DNA of 64,000 nt from Bemisia tabaci. Taxonomy: Eukaryota; Arthropoda; Insecta; Hemiptera; Aleyrodidae. Positions 11,041-22,010 of the stretch are shown piece by piece (within the stretch, counting starts at the first letter, position 1; every line of letters starts with the position of its first letter). The DNA is taken from assembly GCF_918797505.1 (NCBI RefSeq), contig NC_092800.1:33098263-33162262 (forward strand), given 5' to 3'. The notes beneath the pieces are model-generated. The model worked only from the letters and a program-made list of their open reading frames with translations. It had not been told where the DNA came from and searched no databases. The position numbers and the translations under genes were made by a program.

Positions 11041-13211
11041 ACGTTTAGATGACAATATCTGTAAGGGTGAAAGATTTCTGCAAGTTGCAAAAATAAATGA
11101 TTTTGCGGTCTAATTTTTTAATTTTTTGCAAATTTCATCCTCACAATAAATCAATGACAGTTTCGACGGGATTTTAAATGAAGTAAAACAAAATTACAAA
11201 CGAATAAAGATTTAAACCTCAGGCGTGCAAAATCTGTTGGAAACGGGTAAAATTTGCGAAGGAGGAAAAACTTAAAAAGTGTCGAGAAATGGTCTAAAAT
11301 TGATAAAAAAAAATGTACCAAATAACTCTCCATTCAGTTTGTTCATAAAGAGTAGGCTGATTATACCCTTCTCATACAGTGGTACGTTAAGTGGTATCAT
11401 TATGCTTAAATACAGGGCTACGATGGAGTTTTAGTGTCTTAATACTCGAACTTGACCTTTCTACACACTCGCGTTGCGTATTTAACCATCGACAACCATT
11501 AAGCTATATCATAACTTTTTTGTCAAAAGACCTTGAGAAACACTATAATTTTTGCAAATTTTGAAGTGCACAGCTTCTGGGAATGGCGATAAAATCAACC
11601 TTACTCATAAAAGAGTTGTAAGCCTCTCACTCTTTTAGCATACGTTTTCTGAAGCTTTTCAAATGTCATAAATGTCACTCCTCGTTTGAACCAGATAAAG
11701 CCGGGTTCACCCATTAGATTTTTGAAACAAAAAGACCTCTGGGATTTACGTGGGATTCGCGAAATACATATTGGTTAGGCAACTGGAGCCACAGAAAGTT
11801 CTCGCTTTTTGCTCGGCAAAAAAATGAGATGAATTTAAAGGTGTCAAATGTTTTATATGCTTTCGATGGGCTTTGACAAAACTATTCCATCGGCAACGTT
11901 TCCTGCTTACGTCAAATGGTATTTTTTATTATTTTTTTTTTCAATTTTTGCAATGCGATGGCACTGAGTTCTGGAAATAAGAGTAGCAAAATCGCGCACA
12001 TTGCGTCGCATTTGTGTTTTCTGATATAAATCAGAAAAATCACGGTAAAGTGTTCTACGCAAAAACACCGAAATTTTTTCTAAATGTTTAATATTTCTCG
12101 GATCAAACTTGCTTTATTTCTAGAAGATCCTAGGTACTTGCTTCTTGTATTTTCCGCCGAGTATGAGTTTTGAGCTGTATGACATAAGCGCTGTGAAAAT
12201 CCATGAATAAATGGACGGTATCAACCAAAATAGGCCTAAGTACATCTGTTGTGTAATTTTATCTCATGCTTATTATTTTTTTAACAAATAGCTGATCATT
12301 ATAACGGCTTGACATTTCCTGTGAAATTCTCTCACATTACAAAGGGTATTCTAAAAAATTATAAGTCTTCGGAATTTTGCTTTGCTTTCCGTGAAAAAAA
12401 TTAAGTATGACAGGAAAGCGGGCAGCGGTTAAGCTAATTCTTGGTAAACAAGTTAAAACTATCTCAAAACTCAAGTAGAATTGTTTTCCACTTAAAAACG
12501 AAGTATGACGGGAGGGCTGCACCGTCACAAACTGAGATACGTGCAGTTTTGGGAGTTTCACCAATGATGCATAACTACCGGGAATAATATGCACTTATTG
12601 GAGCTACCTTCATGGATGTGAACTATAGCTTCATATTTTAATGTTCATAACTAGCAGATTATCATGTAGATAAAAGTATTAATCAAAATTGGTAAAAATA
12701 TTAATCATATCGTGAATCCATATTATTTTCATTTTTTGTGATGGTGTGTTCAATAGAGATTTACTCCGTCGATCTGTATGTTTATTGTGGCTGTTGGTAG
12801 ATAATTCCTTCCAGATGAGCACCCTTCCACCCCCCCCCCCAGTTATCACCCCTGTTGACCCCGTTGGGCAAAGGAGGTGTGCGCAAAGTTACAAGGAGTT
12901 CAAAAATAGAAGAATAAATGAAAAGGCGCAGGCGCCTCAGATAGGCACGGGGCGCAAAGATTCCTAGTGACGCCTAGTGCTAGGAGTAGGGGTGTGGGGC
13001 CACGTACCCCTGAGCAGGTACCCCTTACTAAGTAACTGTATGGTCACTTTCTTTTAAGGGATTTTCTTTTAGCCTTGTCTTGTAAAAGGCTCTGAGCTTC
13101 TATTTTAAGTTCTACGAGTATAATTATTAATATATCTGTACATACGAAAGTCATCTGATTTGTCGTTGTTTCAATATTGCATTTTTTTTTTTTTTCAAAA
13201 TCACAGATATA
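11041..13211. other. AT-rich non-coding stretch
   Basis: Contains a possible decayed family N fragment near 12520-12560 (CACCGTCACAAACTGAGATACGTG) and a C-run near 12830. No gene was recognised. Confidence 0.3.
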
Positions 13212-13372
13212 CTTTAAAATCAGGAATGGAACCTCACAATCAGGAAAACAAGTCATCGTCTTTTTCGCGGTGATATAAACATAACAGAGATGTACTCATT
13301 ACCTTCGCCCTGTTGACCTTTGTCTACACTCGCAAATATCCTTATCGTGCAATTCCATTCCTGATTTTTAAA
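13212..13372. repeat. Small inverted repeat
   Basis: AAAATCAGGAATGGAA near 13217 pairs with TTCCATTCCTGATTTTTAAA near 13352. It is possibly the two ends of a decayed 160-bp MITE; no second copy was seen. Confidence 0.4.
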
Positions 13373-16178
13373 AATGTTCGTGATTTCAAATCATATTAAA
13401 ACAGTGATTACGGACAGCCTCATTCTCACTGAGAGACACCTCGTCTGCATCGCAATTTTGAACATTACTCTGCTTTTCTCTGATTAATATTCGCCTGCAG
13501 ATAAAGAAATCTCTCACCGGGGTTATTGTTCTATTGTACCAATGGACTGATTTGAGTGCGAGCGGATGGTTAATAATAAACACTTTGACTATATGTTAAC
13601 AATTTTTATAGAGGCTCTACAGTTCTGTCTGATTTTTTTAAGGTAAAGGAAAAATGTACTTTATGTACAGTAATTATTATGTCCTGTTTTATAGATTCTT
13701 TTGCGTGTTGAAAATGAATCTAGAATATTTAGCTTCCTTTTAAGCAAATGTTATGGTCATTTGTTTTGCATACATTTTTTTTTATCATTATACGAACACG
13801 TTCATTTCTAAAAATTCATCATTCAGACAAGTAAAGGTAGAGCAATTTGTGTTTTGATAATTATTTGTCGGTCAACATTGCATGGTTGCTTGTTTTGTTG
13901 CATTGATTCGTACTAAAATTTTTGATCGATGAAATTACTTAAATATGCTTTACTACAGGATAATCATTTCGTCTTGATTCTTTTTCCCGCCTCTTCTTGT
14001 CTTTCTTGTTTTTCTTCACACGATCAACGAATCAATTTAGGTATATGAATACTTACAAGAGAGCGTTTGTTCATTTGCGCGAACTATCTTCCTATTAAAT
14101 ATTAGCATGTTGCGGTAGCATGATTTAATAATGGTTAATCATGATTTAAATGTTAGAACCCGTCCGAATTGACCCTCAAGAACGTTTCTGCCCTTTTAAA
14201 TAATGTAATATTACGATGTAAACTAACGCTTTCTCTTATTTTGTATAGTTTTCGTGAAACCTATTAAGTAAAGATACCGAAAAATGGAGGCATTTCTAAT
14301 TTATGCGGCTTTTCAAGTGAAAAGCCTCCTAAATTAGCTATGACTGGATGCACAATTTCTCTGAAAGTGAATATTTCATACTTAAAAGTGACTTTCCTGA
14401 AACCCGCGCCGCATATAGTATTGAAATAATTCTGCTTTAGAATTTCCAGCTAGTTACGGAAAAAAATTCCCGAATTTCAATGAATCTATAATTTTTCCTC
14501 ATCCGCAGGATTTTTTCTTTTTTTTTTTACAGTGCTATTTCGTACACTTTTCCTCAAAAGGCCAATAATTCCACAATTGCTGGGTTACACTTCTACTAAT
14601 TTTTAACCATGGGCGGGATTTTAAGAAAACACTTTTTTCGTAACTATGATGTCTAAAAATAAAATGTTCATTTCAGTCCCACGATCGTATCGAGGAATTC
14701 GTGTGCCATTCAACTCTTATGATAGTTGCCAAGTGTTTTAAAAAGTATCATCCCTTCTTCCCTTGTTTTAGTTCAAATAAACTCTGGAAAATCATTTTAA
14801 ACCACGGGTCAAAATTGATCTCTTAAGGGGCCAAAGCTGAAAAAAGAGAGGACAAGAGGAGAAAAAAGATGGAATAGTTGTCGTTTGAACCAAAAGTTGA
14901 GTGCTCAAAATCGACCGAAACATTCAGCAACTTCACAGCTCGAGACTCAACAAATCTAGCCAAAAAAGAAGTCTGGTAACAAGAACCAAAAAGCTGGTAT
15001 CTCAAGGGTGAAATGTTTACTCATTTTTTATTGGGGGTTTCTACTTATTTTCGGTCGATCGAAGCATATATGGTGTTCTTTTTTTCCCTGCAACTTAATC
15101 AAAATGACTGAAAAAGCTAACCAAAATAGTCTGGTTACTGAAGCTACAGACAAGTGTTACCTCTTAAAAAATGATAAAAGAGCCCATGATGAGAAAAATA
15201 ACCAAAGAGGTCCGAAGGAAATATGAAAACCTCAAGAATACTAAACATTTTTTTTTTTAAAAAGGAGACTTCCTTTTGACCGCAATTAAAAGGAGAGATA
15301 TGGTAAAGGCAGTGGGAAAATGTGTCGGGAAAAAAGAAAAAAAAAGAAGATGAATCGCGCTGAAAAGGGAATTTTCAACTCTTCATATACAACGAATAAA
15401 AAATCAACTCATACCACAATTTAATTTAAATTAAGGTTAAAGGAAATTTTCACTTCGAACTTGAAAATTCGATTGTGAAACAGCATTGCGTTGGCTTATA
15501 ATTCGATATTTTAATTGATGAACTTGCCTTATTTTCCTCTCTAGGAAACATGCACAAATCACATGTGAATTAACTAAAAAATCAATTTCTTGGAGGTCGC
15601 TCGTTCAGTATGCAATGAGACCAGAGCAAAAGGATTTTTTAATGACGTCAAACAAGCATGCAGTTGAGCATATTTAAGATTGCCACGCCATAGAAACACT
15701 TGAACGACCAGGACGATTATGTTTTGTTAAGTTATTATATTTTTTTCTCCTCCTACTTTTTGTTCCTTTTAAGTCGCACAAGATGATTTAAAAACTTAGA
15801 TCTGCAAAAATGTATCGTCGGCCGAAAAATCTGTAGCGGGTGAAATGTGTAATGAATTACCGAATAACTTAGATGATGACACATTCCTCATGCTGTTTGT
15901 TTTTGTTTCTATCCCTTAAACACAAACCAAAAGAAAAATCACCGATTTAACGAGAAATACGATTTCATTTTCCTAAAGATGTTTATGATTTACCATCAAC
16001 TAATTGAATCGTTTGTTTGTAAGAAGAGATTTCAACTTGGAAAAATGATAGCCACGTTCATTACGGAAAAGTGCTGATTTACGTGTCGCGCGCAAATTTT
16101 ACTCCACCCCCTCCCCACCATTTTGCCTTCTTTTAAATTGAAAGAATATGCGAAAAATTAATTTAACTAAAAAATTAC
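13373..16178. other. AT-rich stretch, probable intron of the 16.6-kb gene
   Basis: This lies downstream of the last exon I can support on the minus strand, so it would be intronic if that gene continues. It contains a short hairpin (14298-14340, GCGGCTTTTC against GAAAAGCC). A possible exon at 13430-13494 is discussed among rejected items. Nothing else is supportable. Confidence 0.3.
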
Positions 16179-16647
16179 CCAACTCCAAGGTTTCAAAACC
16201 TTCATAATGTTCTATCAAAGGATCGGAGATTTTCATCTTCTCGGCTGCAGGACTCTTTCTGAGAACTGAATTACAAGCACCAAAAACTTTTCCCATTCAT
16301 CGAAAATTTTCTGCTGAAGCCAGATCTGATTCTAATTTTTCAAGATTCTTTTCTCCTGATTTGTGGCCTCTTCGAAACAAACGATTCAATTCAATCGACT
16401 TGTTCTGTACTGGTACTCATTAGAGTTAAAAAATTTATTTTTGACTCTAATTAACATTTTGGAACTTTTTGGCTTTGTTTTCCCCGCGAAACGGTGTGGA
16501 CCCAGCACCATCCCTCCACCTCGTTTAATCGACATGTTGAGGCCTACCTTTGAGGTCTAGCTGATGGGTCAATTCGTGGTTCTCCTTGTTGGCTTGAATT
16601 TTCTCGATTAGGTGCTCCAATTTACTGCTGTTACCCTTGAACAGCAT
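16179..16647 (-). CDS. Two 5' coding exons of an unidentified gene
   Basis: Exon 1 is 16647-16548: ATG with A at -3, an in-frame stop just upstream, then 33 codons starting MLFKGNSSKLEHL and rich in Lys, Glu, Gln, Asn and Leu, as in a short helix or coiled coil. It ends AAAG before a GTAGGC donor. The 282-bp intron (16547-16266) ends GGTGCTTGTAATTCAG, a good acceptor. Exon 2 is 16265-16179, 87 nt, and completes the split codon in phase to encode a segment starting VLRKSPAAEKMKISD and ending YEGFETLEL, followed by donor GTAATT. Both junctions keep the same phase. If exon 2 is not spliced on, the frame runs 26 more codons to a stop at 16099. I do not recognise the family. Downstream exons would lie at lower coordinates and are not convincingly visible. 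Element K1 lies in the intron. A chance pairing of two open segments cannot be excluded. Confidence 0.55.
16400..16519 (-). mobile_element. Family K element, copy K1, inside intron 1
   Basis: It carries CTGTACTGGTACTCATTAGA, TTTTTGGCTTTGTTTTCCCC, GCGAAACGGTGTGGACCCAG and a CACC end, matching the reverse complement of K2 (28879-29066) and part of K3 (50105-50278). It is contained in the 282-bp intron of the two-exon gene, as is common for intronic MITEs. Confidence 0.65.
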
Positions 16648-16648
16648 C

Positions 16649-16678
16649 CTAGAGCATCGCTAGCAGTATCCTTGGCAT
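16649..16678 (-). promoter_or_regulatory. Upstream ORF, 9 codons, ending 1 nt before the main ATG
   Basis: ATG with A at -3, nine codons (MPRILLAML), then TAG. One base separates the stop from the main start (TAGGATG). The same frame is open further upstream to 16864. Such an arrangement would favour termination-reinitiation or attenuation if the messenger begins above 16678; the transcript start is unknown. Confidence 0.45.
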
Positions 16679-16789
16679 CGTAATCCGGCGGGCGAAATGA
16701 ACGAAAATCCTCGGAATCGCGAGCACCAACGACAACAAGCACTCAACGCACGAACTGTCAAGTTGACACCGCACAAACAACTGATGTTC

Positions 16790-17262
16790 AAGTGATCGAA
16801 CTCTCGAAAAGCACGGACCCGGAAAAACAACACGGTCACGTGACGCCAACAAAAAAGGGTCCAAACAAAAAACTACGAAAAAATGTCACGTGGGGTGGCG
16901 GGCAAAAAACGGCGACTCCGTCACGATTTTTCGCGGGGTTTTGGTTTCGGGGTTTCAAGGTTGGGATCGGGGATGGCGCGAGGTCGGGGGGCTGGGGTGC
17001 CGGGGCAGTGGACTTGGACGACTGAGGAGGACTGGGACCGGGCGAGCGCGAGCAGGCGAGGCCCCTGGGAGGTGGCCGCCCATTGGCTCCCGTGAAAGGC
17101 GGGGTCTCCCCACACGATCACCCCATGGGCAGCTCCAGCCGCGGCACCGCGGAATGAGGATGCTGGGCCGCCAGGCCGCTAGGATCACCGTTCTGATTCA
17201 CCGGATCAACCGCCGCGGCTCCGCACAGTGGGCGGCTTCCCGCATTTCACGGACAGAATTGA
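16790..17262 (-). promoter_or_regulatory. GC-rich promoter-like region of the 16.6-kb gene
   Basis: CpG-rich, in contrast with the AT-rich flanks. On the plus strand it has GGTCACGTGACG at 16832 and TGTCACGTGG at 16883 (two CACGTG boxes; the first contains the TCACGTGA core of CLEAR/MITF-USF sites), CCCATTGGCTC at 17079 (inverted CCAAT) and AGGCGGGG at 17097 (GC box). These are typical TATA-less promoter elements and lie 150-450 bp upstream of the exon 1 start codon. No TATA box was seen. Divergent transcription is possible. Confidence 0.45.
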
Positions 17263-17263
17263 A

Positions 17264-17876
17264 ATCGTCACCTTCCGGCTAAGTATCACAAGCGCCATGC
17301 GACGTTTCAAAATGTCTGCCATCATTTTATTTTTTGTAGAGAAATGGTTGGTTGAATCTGTTGGATCTGCTTTTAAAGGAATCAGATTTTCAGACTCTTT
17401 CCTCCTGAGTTAATAGACTATTTGACAAGAAATTTCAAAATGAACAATTTCTTCAGTTCCGAGAACGAAAATACGAAAAGTTCGCTCTTCTTCATTTCCA
17501 TTTCACAATTTTTCATGTTTTTCCAGGTATTTCACGAAGCGCTTAATATGACCCTGGCCTGCGTCATCGAAATTTTGTCACCCTTGGGCCTAAGAATCAC
17601 AAGCGCCATGCGACGTTTTAAAATTTCCGCCGCCAATTTATTTTTTTACAGAGAAATTGTTGGTTGAAAGTGTTTTTGAAGGAATCAGGTTTCAGGACTC
17701 TTTCCTCATATTTTAATAGACGATTCGACAAGTAATTCCAATATGAACAAATTCTTCATGTTCCGAGAACGAAAATACTAAAAGTTCGCTCTTCTTCATT
17801 TCCATTTCACAATTTTTCATGTTTTTCCAGGTATTTCACGAGGCGCTCAATTTGACCCTGGCCTGCGTCATTGACA
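17264..17876 (+). repeat. Tandem array of family E left halves (309- and 304-bp periods)
   Basis: Two full units (17264-17572 and 17573-17876) each start GTCACC..., carry CACAAGCGCCATGCGACGTT and GAGAAAT, and continue with about 200 bp shared between the units (GAACGAAAATAC, AAAAGTTCGCTCTTCTTCAT, TTTTCCAGGTATTTCACGA, TGACCCTGGCCTGCGTCAT). A third E head starts at 17877. An inverted-repeat end has therefore become part of a direct tandem array. Confidence 0.8.
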
Positions 17877-18148
17877 TTTCGTCACCTTTCAGCCAAAGTA
17901 TCACAAGCGCCATGCGACGTTTAAAATATCTGCCACCATTTCATTTTTTTTACAAAAAAATGGCTCAACGAACGTATCCGAAAATCCCGGGTTAAGCATG
18001 TCAAAATGCCCTTGTGAACGGATTTTTATTTTAACCATTTTAAGTCATCAAGGGTGTCCTAAAACTTAGGTTTTGGGGAATTTTAGCCCCCCAATCCCCT
18101 TCGCCCCCCCTCAGACCCCAAAAAACCGCTTTTTGGGGCTATTTTTGA

Positions 18149-20837
18149 CTATGCTAACGTCTTTTCCTTATAACTTTCGTAATTTTCGATGGAATTGAAC
18201 CAAAATTTGTCAGAATCTACATCAACTAGCTTAGTTTTTGTAGGAAAAAATTCATTATCATCGGATAATATTTTAGCTTCTAAAAAAATTCGTACAATTT
18301 TGAAAAAAAATCATTTTTTTCCCTTTTTTCGCGCTAGGTGACGTATGGAAACGAGGACACAAACAAAAATTGTCTCTTTTCTTAAGTTATACATCCAATA
18401 AGATACAGAAAAAATTTCGTGTTGATCGGAGTGGTGCGCCATACTTGAAAACGCAATTTTCTAACCTCAAAACGGCCAAAATGCCACCATAGCCTCCTTT
18501 GATGACTAGGCGTGGAGAAATATGTAGAGAGAAACATCCGGTTTTATCGTCTCACCTCTTAAGTGATCCACTTAAGTACCTTGAGCCAAAATTTCGAGTT
18601 GATCAGAGTGGTGCGCAACACCCAAGCACGCAATTTTCTAACCTCAAAACGGTCAAATTGCCCATTTCGGCACCCATTATAACTCCGTGTCAAAAAATAA
18701 GAAGAGGGACATCCGATATTCTTGTCCTACCTCATAAATTAGACACATAAGTACATTTAGTCGAAATTTCGTGTCGATCAGAGTGGTGCGCAACACCCAA
18801 GCACGCAATTTTCTAACGTCAAAACGGCCAAATTGCCCATTTCGGCTGATTTCGGCACCCATTATCAATCCGTGTCAAAAAATAAGAAGAGGGACATCCG
18901 ATATTATCGTCCTACCTCATAAATTAGACACTTAAGTACATTTAATCGAAATTTCGTGTCGATCAGAGTGGTGCGCAACACCCAAGCACGCAATTTCCTA
19001 ACCTCAAAACGGCCAAATTGCCATTTCGGCTAATTTCGGAACCCATTATCACTCAGTGTCAAAAAATAAGAAGAGGGACATCCGATATTCTTGTCCTACC
19101 TCATAAATTAGACCCTTAAGTACATTTAGTCGAAATTTCGTGTCAATCAGAGTGGTGCGTGACACCGGAATACGCCGTTTTCTAACCTGAAACCTCCCGA
19201 AATTCCCATTTTGGCATTCATTATCACTGTATGTCAGCGATGAGCCCGCTTGGAAAGTGCATGATGCACATTGCAAAGTTCATTTTGGCACCCTACCGCG
19301 TAGCAGACCCGATCACACAGCGAAACCTCTGAACTCCCAGGAATTATATGACAGTGTCTCTCTTCTTATTTTTGACACGGAGTAATACTGGGTTCCGAAA
19401 TTAGCCGAAATGGCAATTTGGCCGTTTTGAGGTTAGGAAATTGCGTGCTTGGGTGTTGCGCACCACTCTGATCGACACGAAATTTCGATTAAATGTACTT
19501 AAGTGTCTAATTTATGAGGTAGGACGATAATATCGGATGTCCCTCTTCTTATTTTTTGACACGGATTGATAATGGGTGCCGAAATCAGCCGAAATGGGCA
19601 ATTTGGCCGTTTTGACGTTAGAAAATTGCGTGCTTGGGTGTTGCGCACCACTCTGATCGACACGAAATTTCGACTAAATGTACTTATGTGTCTAATTTAT
19701 GAGGTAGGACAAGAATATCGGATGTCCCTCTTCTTATTTTTTGACACTGAGTGATAATGGGTTCCGAAATTAGCCGAAATGGCAATTTGGCCGTTTTGAG
19801 GTTAGGAAATTGCGTGCTTGGGTGTTGCGCACCACTCTGATCGACACGAAATTTCGATTAAATGTACTTAAGTGTCTAATTTATGAGGTAGGACGATAAT
19901 ATCGGATGTCCCTCTTCTTATTTTTTGACACGGAGTGATAATGGGTGCCGAAATCAGCCGAAATGGCAATTTGGCCGTTTTGACGTTAGAAATTGCGTGC
20001 TTGGGTGTTGCGCACCACTCTGATCGACACGAAATTTCGATTAAATGTACTTAAGTGTCTAATTTATGAGGTAGGACGATAATATCGGATGTCCCTCTTC
20101 TTATTTTTTGACACGGATTGATAATGGGTGCCGAAATCAGCCGAAATGGGCAATTTGGCCGTTTTGACGTTAGAAAATTGCGTGCTTGGGTGTTGCGCAC
20201 CACTCTGATCGACACGAAATTTCGACTAAATGTACTTATGTGTCTAATTTATGAGGTAGGACAAGAATATCGGATGTCCCTCTTCTTATTTTTTGACACG
20301 GAGTTATAATGGGTGCCGAAATGGGCAATTTGACCGTTTTGAGGTTAGAAAATTGCGTGCTTGGGTGTTGCGCACCACTCTGATCAACTCGAAATTTTGG
20401 CTCAAGGTACTTAAGTGGATCACTTAAGAGGTGAGACGATAAAACCGGATGTTTCTCTCTACATATTTCTCCACGCCTAGTCATCAAAGGAGGCTATGGT
20501 GGCATTTTGGCCGTTTTGAGGTTAGAAAATTGCGTTTTCAAGTATGGCGCACCACTCCGATCAACACGAAATTTTTTCTGTATCTTATTGGATGTATAAC
20601 TTAAGAAAAGAGACAATTTTTGTTTGTGTCCTCGTTTCCATACGTCACCTAGCGCGAAAAAAGGGAAAAAAATGATTTTTTTTCAAAATTGTACGAATTT
20701 TTTTAGAAGCTAAAATATTATCCGATGATAATGAATTTTTTCCTACAAAAACTAAGCTAGTTGATGTAGATTCTGACAAATTTTGGTTCAATTCCATCGA
20801 AAATTACGAAAGTTATAAGGAAAAGACGTTAGCATAG
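18149..20837. repeat. Giant palindrome with arms of about 180-bp satellite units
   Basis: The left arm starts CTATGCTAACGTCTTTTCC; the right arm ends with its exact complement. I could follow base-for-base identity from 18149 to about 18998 against 20837 to about 19988. Internal units of 176-184 bp carry AGAGTGGTGCGCAACACCCA, a CAAAACGGCCAAATTGCC block and AAGAAGAGGGACATCCGATA. Five units occur on the left (about 18430, 18607, 18784, 18966, 19151) and seven on the right (about 19461, 19646, 19830, 20012, 20199, 20372, 20549). Near-identical 62-63-codon frames on both strands are by-products of the repeat, not genes. Transcription would give a long double-stranded hairpin. Confidence 0.9.
19236..19353. 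other. Unpaired centre of the giant palindrome
   Basis: About 118 bp lie between the last left-arm unit and the first right-arm unit. It includes a short self-complementary piece (TGCATGATGCA) and no satellite motif, and would form the loop of a hairpin transcript. Confidence 0.6.
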
Positions 20838-21049
20838 TTTTCACCAAATTTTATCGGTACCAAAAAAAAGAAAAAAAAAAAAAAAAAAAATCAGTGTAAT
20901 TTTCGGACCGCTTCTTTGAACAATTTCTCTGTAAAAAATGAAATGGCGGCGGAAATTTTTAAACGTCGCATGGCGCTTGTGATACTTTGGTTGGAAGGTG
21001 ACGAAATCTCGCCTTTTAAAAAGTTCAAATTTTTTCTACCTCCAAAAAC

Positions 21050-22010
21050 TTTGCCATAGAACCTAGCGTAGATCTATTTGATGATATCCACTTGAAAGTC
21101 GCCTTCAAATTTGCCGAATAGGCAACAAACGTACCAGTTATCTACCTATTCAAAAATCACATATCCATATAGCATCTATCATATATAGCTCCATGAGGTT
21201 TGATTGAACCGATGAAAAACATTTTGAACCCAATGGTAGATATTGTCCTTCTGAAGTTTGCCTTAAGTTTTGCGCTGGATAGACATGATCGACAGTGTAA
21301 GTATACAACCACGTTTCTCGTTTGCGGTGTTTGAAAATCTCCATTCCTAATTTATTTTTAAATGGAAACAATCGACATTATTCCTCGAGCTTTTCGCAGA
21401 ATTTCCCTCGCACAGAGAGGGCAAATCACGACAATTTTTAAAAGTTGCCGTCGAGTAGTTTTCCAGTTAGAAAATAAAATATGAAATGGAAGTCTTGCAA
21501 AAGCGCGAATTGAGATACGTGGTTTTGGACTTACACCGTCGATATACCCACTGCAAATAAAAATCATAATAAAACAGGTAACATCTACGCAGGGTACATC
21601 TATTCGAAAAACGCATACTTATCATAATATATAAACTTTGATAGAACCAATAAACCATCGGCAAATCTATTGGCAGATACTCACATAAGATTCGCCTTCA
21701 ATTTTGCCGAATAGGCAACAAACATACCGGGAAGCGCGAATAGTTATCTATTCAAAAAACACACAGTTATATCGCTCCATGGGCTTTAATCAAAGAACCC
21801 TGTTAGGTACCAAACATTCGTAGTTCACCTTCAATTGCTCTGTATAGGGGACATACCTAACAAATAGTCATAACAAATAGTTATCTATTCGCAAAAAACG
21901 CGAATATAATGCTTTGATTAAACCGACGAACGACGTTATGAACCAAATTTGTAGGTATCTTCCTTGATTTCATGCCTAAAACTTACCTTTTCACCATCAC
22001 CATGGGTCTT
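21050..22010. repeat. Degenerate direct repeats
   Basis: TTTGCCGAATAGGCAACAAAC at about 21110 and 21705, TATCTATTCAAAAA variants at 21143, 21746 and 21886, and CTCCATG(A/G)GG near 21189 and 21775. These suggest an old tandem array with a unit of a few hundred bp. Confidence 0.5.
21286..21550. mobile_element. Family N inverted-repeat element, copy N2
   Basis: The left end GATCGACAGTGTAAGTATAC then AACCACGTTTCTCG mirrors the right end GAGATACGTGGTTTTGGACT then TACACCGTCGATAT. It lies within the degenerate direct-repeat region. Confidence 0.65.

Larger units (their letters stand above)
17877..21006. mobile_element. Composite foldback: family E half-elements flanking a giant palindrome
   Basis: The left margin (17877-17990) is a family E arm reading inward. 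The right margin (20913-21006) is the inverted E arm with GTGATACTTTGGTTGGAAGG at its end. Both continue inward to TCCGAAAAT-type sequence before the palindrome begins. The left spacer (17990-18148) has C- and G-runs; the right spacer is A-rich. Either the palindrome inserted into an E element, or long-armed E derivatives carry satellite stems, as in Foldback-type transposons. Confidence 0.6.

Noticed and set aside
13430..13494. Possible third exon of the minus-strand gene
   Set aside because: It has a good acceptor (TTTCTTTATCTGCAG) and a fair donor, and is open for 21 codons, but only in a phase that does not follow exon 2. It would need an intervening exon that I could not find.
14250..14360. 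Minus-strand exon candidate behind a CACTTTCAG acceptor
   Set aside because: It is open only in a phase incompatible with exon 2, and the segment is largely a hairpin (GCGGCTTTTC / GAAAAGCC), so the open frame is likely chance.
17010..17282. GC-rich plus frames upstream of the 16.6-kb gene
   Set aside because: Overlapping frames on both strands of a CpG-rich promoter-like segment; no evidence for translation.
18677..20309. Identical 62-63-residue peptides on both strands
   Set aside because: They repeat with the 180-bp satellite units of the giant palindrome, in both orientations, with no start or splice context.
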